NCBI GenBank assembly: GCA_003564925.1
Contig: PXDW01000032.1
Location: 1 to 17,305 of the forward strand
Direction: 5' to 3'
DNA length: 17,305 bases
Source of the DNA: Candidatus Woesearchaeota archaeon
GTDB lineage: Archaea; Nanobdellota; Nanobdellia; Woesearchaeales; PXDW01
The notes beneath the pieces are model-generated. The model had not been told where the DNA came from, did no database searches, and saw nothing but the letters and a program-made list of their open reading frames with translations. A program made the position numbers and the translations under genes. Positions within the stretch are counted from its first letter, which is position 1. Each line of letters opens with the position of its first letter. Below are positions 6,500 to 13,203 of this stretch, piece by piece.

Positions 6500-7819
6500 A
6501 TGATTGAGGTTTTTGCAGTTGGCGGATTTCTGGAAATAGGAAGAAATATGACTTTAATAAAGTACAAAGATGAGGCTGTTATAATAGATATGGGCCTCCA
6601 TATGGACCGATATATAGAATATACCGAGGATGAAGACATAGAGGATTTAACTGCAGATGAGCTGATGCAGGCCGGAGCAATACCTAATATAAAGGACATA
6701 ATGAAATATAAAGATATTGTAAAGGCAATAATCCCCACACACGTTCATCTTGACCATGTAGGAGCTATACCTTTTCTTGCAAATAACTTTAAGGCTCCGA
6801 TATTATGCACGGGATTTGCAGGAGCATTTCTTAATGAGATTCTAAGCGAGCACGATTTCAAGCTAAATAACAAAATAATTACTTTAAACAATAATGCAAC
6901 ATACAAAATTTCCAAAAACATAACTGTTGAGTTTATTAACATGACGCACTCAACGCCTGATACTGTCATGGTTGCTGTAAAAACTCCTGAAGGTTCTGTT
7001 TTATACTGCAATGATTTTAAATTTGACAAAAGCCCGACTTTAGGCGAGAAGCCGAATTTTGAGAAGCTGAAAAAATTAAAAAAAGTAAAATTGCTTATAG
7101 TTGACTCTTTGTATGCGGACAGGGAAGGAAAAACTCCTTCAGAGTCTGTTGCAAGAGAGCTTCTTAAAGATGTAGTTCTGGGAGTCAATGCTGACAAAAA
7201 TACTATTATAATAACTACTTTTTCAAGCCACATAGCCAGGCTTAAAAGCATAATAGAATCCGGAAAGAAGCTTAATAGAAAAATAATATTCCTAGGAAGG
7301 AGCCTTTCCAAATATACTCAGGCAGCAGAGAGCTGTGGATTAGTAAGGTTCTCTGATCAGGTTGAAATAGTAAAATGGGGATCAAAAGTCAAGAAAAAGC
7401 TAAGCCAGTTGCAGAAAGAAAAGAGCAGAAATAAGCTAATGCTTGTTGTTACAGGGCACCAAGCAGAGCCAAAAGCTGTATTGAGCAAGATGGCGTACAA
7501 CGGATTCTTCGATTTTAAAAAAGGGGATGTTGTTGTTTTTTCATGCAAGGTAATACCTAATGAAATAAATGAGCGTAATAGGAAAAGATTGGAAAGGCAG
7601 CTTGAGAAATATAACCTTAGAATTTTTAAGGATGTTCATGTTTCAGGACATGCTTCAAAAGAAGATCTTAGGGATTTAATTACTTTGGTAAAACCCGAGC
7701 ATATTGTTCCAGCTCATGCAGATGTACCAAAATCAGAGGCCATGAAAAAACTCTGCATTGAAACAGGTTTTAAGAATATACATCTTATAAAAGAAGGGCA
7801 AAAACTCGAGATAAAGTAA
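6500..7819 (+). CDS. rnj: Ribonuclease J (archaeal type, metallo-beta-lactamase/beta-CASP)
   Basis: 439 residues, the archaeal RNase J length, without the extra C-terminal domain of bacterial RNase J or the KH domains of archaeal CPSF proteins. The metal-site motifs are present: THVHLDH (His81, His83, Asp85, His86), MTHSTPD (His150) and NDFKFD (Asp172). The beta-CASP part shows VDSLYAD (Asp202), TTFSSHIARL, TGHQAEP, PNEINERN, SGHAS (His384) and IVPAHAD (His406). Family members are 5'-to-3' exoribonucleases, some with endonuclease activity, acting in RNA decay and rRNA trimming. Several near-invariant glycines differ here: TGHQAEP replaces TGSQGEP, PAHAD replaces PVHGE, and NDFKFD replaces GDFKFD. 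The catalytic ligands are intact, so activity is expected. Confidence 0.9.
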   Translation: MIEVFAVGGFLEIGRNMTLIKYKDEAVIIDMGLHMDRYIEYTEDEDIEDLTADELMQAGAIPNIKDIMKYKDIVKAIIPTHVHLDHVGAIPFLANNFKAPILCTGFAGAFLNEILSEHDFKLNNKIITLNNNATYKISKNITVEFINMTHSTPDTVMVAVKTPEGSVLYCNDFKFDKSPTLGEKPNFEKLKKLKKVKLLIVDSLYADREGKTPSESVARELLKDVVLGVNADKNTIIITTFSSHIARLKSIIESGKKLNRKIIFLGRSLSKYTQAAESCGLVRFSDQVEIVKWGSKVKKKLSQLQKEKSRNKLMLVVTGHQAEPKAVLSKMAYNGFFDFKKGDVVVFSCKVIPNEINERNRKRLERQLEKYNLRIFKDVHVSGHASKEDLRDLITLVKPEHIVPAHADVPKSEAMKKLCIETGFKNIHLIKEGQKLEIK

Positions 7820-7903
7820 TATTGCTATATATGAATTTGTAGAATACTAAACAAGGTTAGAAGATATTCCTGTCCAATAATTCTAGGATTGATATATAGT
7901 AAA

Positions 7904-7914
7904 CTTTTTATATC
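7904..7914 (+). promoter_or_regulatory. TATA box and Shine-Dalgarno for PCNA
   Basis: CTTTTTATATC at 7904-7914 predicts a transcript start near 7935. The leader then has GAGGGGG at 7939-7945, seven bases before the ATG at 7953, which decides that start over the TTG at 7947. Confidence 0.5.
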
Positions 7915-7952
7915 TGTACTTTATCTCTCTTATGTAGTGAGGGGGTTTGAAA

Positions 7953-8699
7953 ATGAAATTGACTTTAGCTGAAAATAAATATCTAAAAGATAGTATTACA
8001 ATTATTTCTGATCTTGTGACAGAGGGGAGATTTAAAATAGAGAAGGACGCTATAGAGCTCATTGCGATGGATCCTGCAAATGTTGCAATGGTAGTTTTTA
8101 AATTATTAGGGAGCTGCTTTACCGAATATAATGTGGAAAAGCCGGTAGAAATAGCCTTGAACTTATCCAATCTTAAGCAAGTTCTTAGAAGAGCAAAGCC
8201 CGATGATATAGTAATACTTGAATTAAGCTCTGAGAACAGGCTGAAAATACAGTTAAAGTCAAAGACAACAAGGACATTTTTTTTGCCCCTCTTAGATATT
8301 GAGGAAAAAGAGCAAAAAATTCCAGACCTTAAATTTCCTGTAGTTGCAAAGATGCCAGTTCAAACAATGAACGAGGCAATAGATGATGTTGATATTGTAG
8401 CAGAATCAGTGATGTTTATAGCAGAAAAAAGCAAATTTATAATTATGGGAGAAGGCGACTTAAGCAAAGTAAATGTTGAGATACCAAAAAGCGATGACGT
8501 AAATATCGCTTTGGAAACCGCTGATGCTGTAAAGGCAAAATATTCAATTGAATACCTAAAAAAGATGATTCAAGGCTCAAAGCTAAGTGATGAAGTCTCA
8601 ATACAGTTTAATAAGGACTACCCACTTAAGTTAGAGTACAAAACTCTTAATAAAGTAATGATGGCGTTTATCTTAGCTCCAAGAGTAGAAAACGATTAA
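7953..8699 (+). CDS. pcn: PCNA, DNA polymerase sliding clamp
   Basis: 248 residues, normal for archaeal PCNA. The pattern is complete: the first domain has EGRFKIEKDAIELIAMDPANVAMVVF, the usual position for the AMDPAHVALV signature; next come NLSNLKQVLRRAKPDDIVIL, the interdomain region DIEEKEQKIPDLKFPV, and the ending MMAFILAPRVEND. PCNA forms a homotrimeric ring that tethers polymerase, FEN1, ligase and other PIP-box partners to DNA. It has its own promoter in a 127-nt gap after RNase J. An MTH1-like Nudix gene follows after 41 nt with no clear promoter, so the two may be co-transcribed. The ATG at 7953 is chosen over a TTG at 7947 because of the Shine-Dalgarno spacing. Confidence 0.95.
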   Translation: MKLTLAENKYLKDSITIISDLVTEGRFKIEKDAIELIAMDPANVAMVVFKLLGSCFTEYNVEKPVEIALNLSNLKQVLRRAKPDDIVILELSSENRLKIQLKSKTTRTFFLPLLDIEEKEQKIPDLKFPVVAKMPVQTMNEAIDDVDIVAESVMFIAEKSKFIIMGEGDLSKVNVEIPKSDDVNIALETADAVKAKYSIEYLKKMIQGSKLSDEVSIQFNKDYPLKLEYKTLNKVMMAFILAPRVEND

Positions 8700-8740
8700 A
8701 TAATAATACTTGAAACAAACCAATAGAAGGTATTTGTTCT

Positions 8741-9247
8741 ATGATATCAGCTACTCTAATATATTGCATAAAAGATGACTTTGTATTATTAGGAATGAAA
8801 AAGCGCGGATTCGGAGCTGGAAAATTAAATGGCTACGGCGGAAAAGTTCATACTGGAGAGCAAATTAATGAATCAGCTGCCCGAGAGCTTTTTGAGGAAT
8901 CAGACATTTCTTGCAATGAAAAGGATTTAGAGAAAGTTGCTGAGATAGATTTCTTCTTTCAGAAAATGCCGAAAAAAAAATCTTGGGACCAAAAAGTCCA
9001 TGTTTTTTTACTAAGAAAATGGATCGGAGAGCCAAAAGAGACTGAGGAGATGAAGCCGGAATGGCATAGATTAGATAGCATACCTCTTGAAAAAATGTGG
9101 ATTGATGACCCTTTTTGGCTTCCTAAAATTTTGCAAGGAGAGAAATTAAAAGCTCAGTTTGTTTTCAGCAAAGAAGGAGAATCAATTCTTGATCACAAGA
9201 TTACAGTTTTAGAAGAGTCTTATTTTCAAAGTTCAAATTCGAAATAA
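8741..9247 (+). CDS. MTH1-like Nudix hydrolase (probable 8-oxo-dGTP diphosphatase)
   Basis: 168 residues. The Nudix box runs from Gly34 to Ile56: GKVHTGE (Gly34...Glu40), then RELFEE (Arg48, Glu49, Glu52, Glu53) holding the catalytic metal; the box glycine near its end is Asp55. Outside the box it follows mammalian MTH1 closely: GFGAGKLNGYGGK (Asn30 at the place of MTH1 Asn33) and MWIDDPFW (Trp120, Asp122, Asp123 at the places of Trp117, Asp119, Asp120). These residues bind the oxidised purine in MTH1. The expected role is to hydrolyse 8-oxo-dGTP, and perhaps 2-hydroxy-dATP, to monophosphates before incorporation. Its place 41 nt after PCNA suits a role in protecting replication. Confidence 0.88.
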   Translation: MISATLIYCIKDDFVLLGMKKRGFGAGKLNGYGGKVHTGEQINESAARELFEESDISCNEKDLEKVAEIDFFFQKMPKKKSWDQKVHVFLLRKWIGEPKETEEMKPEWHRLDSIPLEKMWIDDPFWLPKILQGEKLKAQFVFSKEGESILDHKITVLEESYFQSSNSK

Positions 9248-9295
9248 GCCGTAATGTATCATCAATAGAAAAAGCATATAAAATAAGATGAATAA

Positions 9296-9802
9296 TTAAT
9301 CTTTTTCTAATATTTCTACTTTTATTCCTGATGCTTTAAGCAATTTAATACCCTCATCATCAGGATATCTCTCATTACAGACAACCCTTTCTATATTTGC
9401 ATTTACAATCATTTTAGAGCAAAGAACGCATGGATAATGTGTGCAATATAAAGTTCCTTTAGATATATTTGCTCCGTGTACAGCAGCCTGTATTATTGCA
9501 TTTTGCTCTGCGTGTATTGCTCTACATATCTCATGCTGCGTTCCTGATTCAATTTTATTTTGGTCTCTTAAGCATCCAAGTTCAAGACAGTCTTTAACAT
9601 TTTTAGGTCCTCCATTATAACCTGAAGTGAGAATTCTCCTTTCTTTAACAATTATTGCTCCAACATCATGTCTCAAACAAGTGCTTCTTGTTGCTACGAG
9701 CTTTGCTATATTCATAAAATATTCGTCCCATGAAGGCCTTTTCAGAGATTCTTTTGTTGTTTTCTTTCCGTCATCTTTTTTCCATTTAAAATTTGTTGCC
9801 AT
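9296..9802 (-). CDS. dCMP deaminase-family protein (ComEB type)
   Basis: 168 residues of the zinc cytidine/deoxycytidylate deaminase fold. The RPSWDEYFM start (from residue 22), GYNGGP (61-66), HAEQNAI (His97, catalytic Glu99) and PCVLC (Cys125, Cys128) are the family's markers. Extra cysteines and a histidine before the active site (Cys42, Cys72, Cys77, His90, Cys93) could hold a second zinc, as in T4 dCMP deaminase. The first 20 residues are a lysine-rich extension. The reaction would be dCMP to dUMP, feeding dTMP synthesis. It converges on the Nudix gene with a 48-nt gap. A TATA box 25 nt before the ATG supports a leaderless mRNA. Substrate is inferred from family membership. Confidence 0.9.
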   Translation of the reverse strand: MATNFKWKKDDGKKTTKESLKRPSWDEYFMNIAKLVATRSTCLRHDVGAIIVKERRILTSGYNGGPKNVKDCLELGCLRDQNKIESGTQHEICRAIHAEQNAIIQAAVHGANISKGTLYCTHYPCVLCSKMIVNANIERVVCNERYPDDEGIKLLKASGIKVEILEKD

Positions 9803-9820
9803 ATTTATAATAATTGAATT

Positions 9821-9832
9821 ATAATTTATTAA
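9821..9832 (-). promoter_or_regulatory. TATA box for the deaminase gene
   Basis: The minus strand reads TTAATAAATTAT, centred about 25 nt before the ATG at 9802. The region is very AT-rich, so the exact box is uncertain. Confidence 0.35.
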
Positions 9833-9855
9833 ATTATTGTTTTGAATTCCAAAAC

Positions 9856-9866
9856 CTTTATAAATA
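9856..9866 (+). promoter_or_regulatory. Upstream TATA box before the uS13 operon
   Basis: CTTTATAAATA is a near-consensus BoxA. It predicts a transcript start near 9887, just before the foldable element at 9890-9941. Confidence 0.5.
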
Positions 9867-9889
9867 GAATCTATTTTCTAGCATTTATT

Positions 9890-9941
9890 AACCCGAGTTC
9901 AGGATTGAGCGCATTTAGGGTTGCTCGATGTTTTCTGGACT
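9890..9941 (+). ncRNA. Foldable RNA element: 5' leader or small RNA candidate
   Basis: AGTTCAG (9896-9902) pairs with CTGGACT (9935-9941), and ATTGAGC (9904-9910) pairs with GCTCGAT (9923-9929), with one G-U pair in each helix. The internal loop is asymmetric (G against GTTTT) and the apical loop has 12 nt. The apical GGGTT (9918-9922) is complementary to AACCC just 5' of the hairpin (9890-9894), so a pseudoknot or an alternative fold is possible. A TATA box upstream would start RNA near 9887, and a second TATA box lies just downstream. It may therefore be the folded leader of the ribosomal operon or a separate small RNA. No known RNA family was recognised. Confidence 0.4.
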
Positions 9942-9947
9942 GTACAA

Positions 9948-9958
9948 AATATATAAAA
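9948..9958 (+). promoter_or_regulatory. Proximal TATA box for the uS13 operon
   Basis: AATATATAAAA predicts a start near 9980 and a leader of about 20 nt before the ATG at 10000. No Shine-Dalgarno is apparent. Confidence 0.45.
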
Positions 9959-9999
9959 TCGGCATGAATTAGGAAAATAAAAAATAAACTAATGTTAAA

Positions 10000-10494
10000 A
10001 TGCAAGATAAACACGAAAAGCCAAATCAGGAAATCAAACATTTAGTTAGAATTGCCAATACGGATTTAGAGGGTCAAAAACATATTTCTTTGGCTCTAAC
10101 AAAAATAAAAGGTATCGGGCATGTTCTTTCAAATATACTCTGCAACATATCGAATATAGAAAAAAGCAAGAAAGCCGGCTTGCTTTCGGATGATGAAGTT
10201 TCAAAACTTGATTCAGTAATTAAAAATATTTCGAAAAACGGGGTACCTTCATGGGCTCTTAATAGAAGAAAAGACTATGAAACTAATGAAGATATTCATC
10301 TAATAGGACCTGATTTGAAGTTTACCCAAGAGAATGATATAAAGAGATTAAAAAAGATCAAGTCCTATAAGGGGATGAGGCATGCAAATAGGCTTCCTAC
10401 AAGGGGGCAAAAAACAAAATCAAACTTTAGGAAAAACAGAGGTAAAGGTTCTTTAGGAGTCAAGAGAAAGAAAGCAAAACCAGGAAGGGTATAA
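10000..10494 (+). CDS. rps13: 30S ribosomal protein uS13
   Basis: 164 residues. After a charged 12-residue lead, HLVRIANTDLEGQKHISLALTKIKGIG is the typical archaeal uS13 start. RLKKIKSYKGMRHANRLPTRGQKTKSN carries the family's RH.. GLP.RGQRT signature, here with RHANRLPTRGQKT. The tail is very basic and contacts rRNA. The protein sits in the head of the small subunit and forms bridges to the large subunit and P-site tRNA. It is the first gene of the classical archaeal uS13-uS4-uS11-RpoD operon, with 13 nt before uS4. Slightly longer than most archaeal uS13 because of its ends. Confidence 0.95.
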   Translation: MQDKHEKPNQEIKHLVRIANTDLEGQKHISLALTKIKGIGHVLSNILCNISNIEKSKKAGLLSDDEVSKLDSVIKNISKNGVPSWALNRRKDYETNEDIHLIGPDLKFTQENDIKRLKKIKSYKGMRHANRLPTRGQKTKSNFRKNRGKGSLGVKRKKAKPGRV

Positions 10495-10507
10495 ATAATA
10501 TAATAAA

Positions 10508-11131
10508 ATGGGAGATCCAAAAAAACCAAAAAAAAAGTATTCAACGCCAATACATCCTTGGCAAAAAGATAGGATAGATGAAGAAAGAGAATTATTAAAA
10601 GAATATGGGATGAAAAATAAAAAAGAAATATGGAAAATAGAGTCAAAATTAAAAAATTTTAAAAAACAGGCAAAAAAGCTTGTTTCACTTGATTCAGGAC
10701 AGTCCCAAAAAGAAAAAAAGCAGATGTTTGAAAAGCTACAATCTATTGGTTTAATAAAAAACGAATCAGATACAGGAGAGATTCTTGGTTTAAGTTTAAA
10801 GAATTTGCTGGATAGGAGACTTCAGACGATTGTTTATAAAAAAGGCCTCGCAAGGAGCATAAAGCAGTCAAGACAATTTATTTCTCATGGTCATATATTT
10901 GTTGATGATAAAAAGATTACAAAACCTAATTATATTGTTACTATAAAAGAAGAGAGTTTAATCAAGTTTAGTCCTACCTCAAACTTACATGATGAGCTTC
11001 ATCCTGAGAGATTAGAAAAGAAAAAAGAAGCAAAAGCTAAAAAAGTAAAAAAAGAAGAAGAGCCAACTGAAGAAGTTCTTTCACAAGATGAAATTAAGGA
11101 AACGCTTGAGAAGGTAGAAGGAAATGATTAG
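10508..11131 (+). CDS. rps4: 30S ribosomal protein uS4
   Basis: 207 residues. The archaeal start MGDPKKPKKKYSTPIHPWQKDRI is conserved. The S4 RNA-binding domain is at about 101-155 (LDRRLQTIVYKKGLARSIKQ, then SHGHIFVDDKKI). From about residue 165 there is a tail rich in Lys and then Glu, not needed for the fold. uS4 nucleates 30S assembly by binding 16S rRNA. Its last codons overlap the uS11 start by 8 nt (11124-11131), so translation of the two is probably coupled. Confidence 0.95.
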   Translation: MGDPKKPKKKYSTPIHPWQKDRIDEERELLKEYGMKNKKEIWKIESKLKNFKKQAKKLVSLDSGQSQKEKKQMFEKLQSIGLIKNESDTGEILGLSLKNLLDRRLQTIVYKKGLARSIKQSRQFISHGHIFVDDKKITKPNYIVTIKEESLIKFSPTSNLHDELHPERLEKKKEAKAKKVKKEEEPTEEVLSQDEIKETLEKVEGND

Positions 11132-11525
11132 AAACAAAGAAACAAGATGGGGAATTGTACACATATATTCTTCTTATAATAACACCATAATTCATATAAC
11201 AGATATAACTGGAACAGAAACTTTGGCTAGAAGTTCCGGAGGCCAAATTGTAAAATCTGATAGAGCTAAACCAAGTCCTACAGCAGCAATGGGTGCAGCT
11301 AGAAAAGCTGCTGAGCTTGCTATGGAAAAAGGAATAAAAGGGTTGCATGTAAAAATAAGGGCGCCCGGAGGACACAATGGTCCAAATAACCCAGGCCCTG
11401 GAGCACAGGCCGCGATAAGAACCTTATCAAGATTGGGTTTAAGAATAGGAAATATCGAAGATGTTACACCTGTACCTCATGATGGATGCAGGAAAAAAGG
11501 TGGTAAACGTGGCAGGAGAGTCTAA
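11124..11525 (+). CDS. rps11: 30S ribosomal protein uS11
   Basis: 133 residues, usual archaeal length. WGIVHIYSSYNNTIIHITDITGTETLARSSGG, KAAELAMEKGIKGLHVKIRAPGG and the end VTPVPHDGCRKKGGKRGRRV are all family hallmarks. uS11 lies on the platform of the small subunit next to the mRNA exit. The ATG lies inside the end of uS4, with AGAAGGTAGAAGG upstream serving as a purine-rich Shine-Dalgarno. rpoD begins one base after its stop. Confidence 0.97.
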   Translation: MIRNKETRWGIVHIYSSYNNTIIHITDITGTETLARSSGGQIVKSDRAKPSPTAAMGAARKAAELAMEKGIKGLHVKIRAPGGHNGPNNPGPGAQAAIRTLSRLGLRIGNIEDVTPVPHDGCRKKGGKRGRRV

Positions 11526-11526
11526 G

Positions 11527-12312
11527 ATGGAAGTTCGCTTATTGGATAAGATAAAAGATGAAAAAATGTATTTTTTATTAAAAAATTCAGATGTTTTTTT
11601 TGCAAATACATTAAGGAGACTGATGATAGAAGAAGTTCCAGTTATGGCTATAGAGACTGTGGAAATAAGGGAAAATAGTTCAGCCCTTTATGATGAGATA
11701 CTAGCACATAGGTTCGGATTATTGCCCCTAAAGACAGACTTAAAAAGCTATAATATGCCACAAGAATGCACATGTAAACAAGAGGGTTGCGCAAAATGTA
11801 CTTTGAAATTGACATTATCAGCAAAAGGACCTGGCATGGTTTATGCTTCAGGCTTTAAGTCAAAAGATCCCAAAGTTAAGCCAATTTTTCCTAAAACACC
11901 TATTGTAGAATTGTTTAAGGATCAAGAGATAAAAATAGAGGCTACAGCTGTTCTCGGGAAAGGAAAAGATCATGCAAAATTCTGTCCAGGATTGTTCTTT
12001 TATAAAAACAGGCCAATTATAGAGATAGTAAAAAAAGACCAAATCACTCAGCAATGTATAGATTCATGCCCTAAAAAAGTATTTGTTTTGAAAAATAAAA
12101 AGCCCGAAATAGATAAAGACAAGGTTTTGAAATGCGACTTATGCAATGCTTGTGTAGAGGCTTGCAAAGGAGCAATTAAATTAGAAAGCTCTAATAGTGA
12201 TTTTATAATAACAATTGAAAGCTTTGGGCAGCTTAGCCCAAAGGATATAGTTATAAAAGCTGCAGAGGCGCTTGACAACAAACTTAAAGAGTTTGGTAAT
12301 CTCCTCAAATAA
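11527..12312 (+). CDS. rpoD: RNA polymerase subunit D (Rpo3)
   Basis: 261 residues from the ATG at 11527, one base after uS11; the longer in-frame start inside uS11 is rejected. The alpha-like part has FANTLRRLMIEEVPVMAIE and ILAHRFGLLPL. CTCKQEGCAKC (81-91) is a four-cysteine site. The inserted ferredoxin-like domain (about 170-220) has C177-x3-C181-P and C203-x2-C206-x2-C209-x3-C213. By ferredoxin logic, Cys203, 206, 209 and 181 can bind one [4Fe-4S] cluster, while the second site has only Cys177 and Cys213 left and is probably empty. Rpo3 pairs with Rpo11 to seed polymerase assembly with Rpo10, which is encoded five protein genes later. The tRNA-Leu(GAG) follows after 15 nt. Confidence 0.95.
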   Translation: MEVRLLDKIKDEKMYFLLKNSDVFFANTLRRLMIEEVPVMAIETVEIRENSSALYDEILAHRFGLLPLKTDLKSYNMPQECTCKQEGCAKCTLKLTLSAKGPGMVYASGFKSKDPKVKPIFPKTPIVELFKDQEIKIEATAVLGKGKDHAKFCPGLFFYKNRPIIEIVKKDQITQQCIDSCPKKVFVLKNKKPEIDKDKVLKCDLCNACVEACKGAIKLESSNSDFIITIESFGQLSPKDIVIKAAEALDNKLKEFGNLLK

Positions 12313-12327
12313 TCTCTGCATTTTTAT

Positions 12328-12424
12328 GCGGGGGTGCCGGAGTGGTCAAACGGGCTAGGTTGAGGATGCAAAGCAAAAGCCTAGTGGCTTAGTGCCTGCG
12401 CGGGTTCGAAACCCGTCCTCCGCA
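12328..12424 (+). tRNA. tRNA-Leu(GAG) with 13-nt intron, inside the ribosomal operon
   Basis: The acceptor arms GCGGGGG (12328-12334) and CCTCCGC (12417-12423) pair with one G-U; A73 is at 12424 and CCA is not encoded. The D stem is CCG/CGG, the variable arm has GGC/GCC, and the T arm is GCGGG-TTCGAAA-CCCGT. Anticodon stem CTAGG (12355-12359) pairs with CCTAG (12380-12384), but 20 nt lie between them instead of 7. Taking T-T-GAG-G as loop positions 32-37 leaves a 13-nt intron, most simply 12366-12378. UUG (12360-12362) can pair with CAA (12374-12376), giving a small bulge-helix-loop splice site. The spliced length is 84 nt, as for the other tRNA-Leu. It lies 15 nt after rpoD and 10 nt before rpl18e, with no room for its own promoter outside rpoD. 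Confidence 0.85.
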
Positions 12425-12434
12425 TGTTATAAAA

Positions 12435-12782
12435 ATGAAAAACGAAGAATTGGAAAGGTTAATAAGAGAATTGAAGAAGAAATCGATAGAGGAAAAAGTA
12501 AAAATATGGAAGAGAATAGCCTCTGACTTAGAGAAGCCTACAAGAAACAGGAGAATTATAAACCTTTCTAAAATAGATAGATACACAAAAGATAATGAAA
12601 CTATAATCGTGCCTGGGAAAGTGCTTGGTTCCGGAGAACTAAACAAAAAGGTTGTTATAGCAGCTTATTCTTTTTCAGATCAGGCCTTGAGCAAGATAAA
12701 ATTATGCAATGGAAAAGCTGTTAATATTGAAGAATTAATGAAAAAAAACCCTAAGGGAAACAAAGTAAGGATTATTGGATAA
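12435..12782 (+). CDS. rpl18e: 50S ribosomal protein eL18
   Basis: 115 residues, normal for archaeal eL18. KIWKRIASDLEKPTRNRRIINLSKIDRYTKDNETIIVPGKVLGSGEL and KVVIAAYSFSDQALSKI are the family pattern. The ATG is 10 nt after the tRNA-Leu discriminator base, so release of the tRNA 3' end by tRNase Z from a joint transcript would leave this gene with a 10-nt leader. There is no Shine-Dalgarno in that space. uL13 starts one base after its stop. Confidence 0.95.
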   Translation: MKNEELERLIRELKKKSIEEKVKIWKRIASDLEKPTRNRRIINLSKIDRYTKDNETIIVPGKVLGSGELNKKVVIAAYSFSDQALSKIKLCNGKAVNIEELMKKNPKGNKVRIIG

Positions 12783-12783
12783 A

Positions 12784-13203
12784 ATGAATATAGATGCAAA
12801 AAACTTAATACTTGGAAGATTGGCAACAGTAGCCGCCAAAAAAGCATTACTAGGCGAAACTATAAACATAATCAACTGCGAGAAAGCAGTAATAACCGGA
12901 AATAAGAAATTTATTTTAAGCGAGTTTAAAAGAAAGAGGGATATGGGAATACCTTCAAAAGGCCCTTTTTATCCAAGAAGCGCCGATATGATTGTAAAAA
13001 GAACAATAAGGGGAATGCTTCCTTATAAGCAGGAAAAAGGAAGACTGGCTTTTAAAAGAGTAAAATGTTATATAGGATCACCAGAAAGTATAAAAAATGC
13101 AGTTACAATAAAAGAAGCAGATGCAAGCAAAATTCCAAATTTGAAATATTTGAGTTTAGGATATATATCAAAATTTTTAGGTAAAAATGAAAACAATAAA
13201 TAA
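12784..13203 (+). CDS. rpl13: 50S ribosomal protein uL13
   Basis: 139 residues from the ATG at 12784, one base after eL18; a TTG three codons upstream is in frame but unneeded. LILGRLATVAAKKALLGETINIINCEKAVITG and RTIRGMLPYKQEKGRLAFKRVKCYIGSPE are the family's core. uL13 binds 23S rRNA early in large-subunit assembly. Its last 17 nt overlap the start of uS9, so these two are translationally linked, matching the ancient uL13-uS9 pairing. Confidence 0.96.
   Translation: MNIDAKNLILGRLATVAAKKALLGETINIINCEKAVITGNKKFILSEFKRKRDMGIPSKGPFYPRSADMIVKRTIRGMLPYKQEKGRLAFKRVKCYIGSPESIKNAVTIKEADASKIPNLKYLSLGYISKFLGKNENNK

Noticed and set aside
6745..7311. 188-codon open frame antisense to RNase J
   Set aside because: It lies wholly opposite a strongly conserved gene, has a low-complexity Phe/Ser/Leu-rich translation typical of the reverse of Lys/Glu-rich coding, and no start signals.
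9896..9941. Box C/D or H/ACA guide RNA reading of the hairpin before uS13
   Set aside because: No C box (RUGAUGA) or D box (CUGA) pair is visible. An ACA lies nearby (9944-9946) but only about 9 nt from the internal loop instead of 14-16, and no kink-turn is seen.
11461..11526. Longer RpoD start inside uS11
   Set aside because: The added residues are the uS11 C-terminus read in another frame; MEVRLLDK at 11527 is the normal Rpo3 start.
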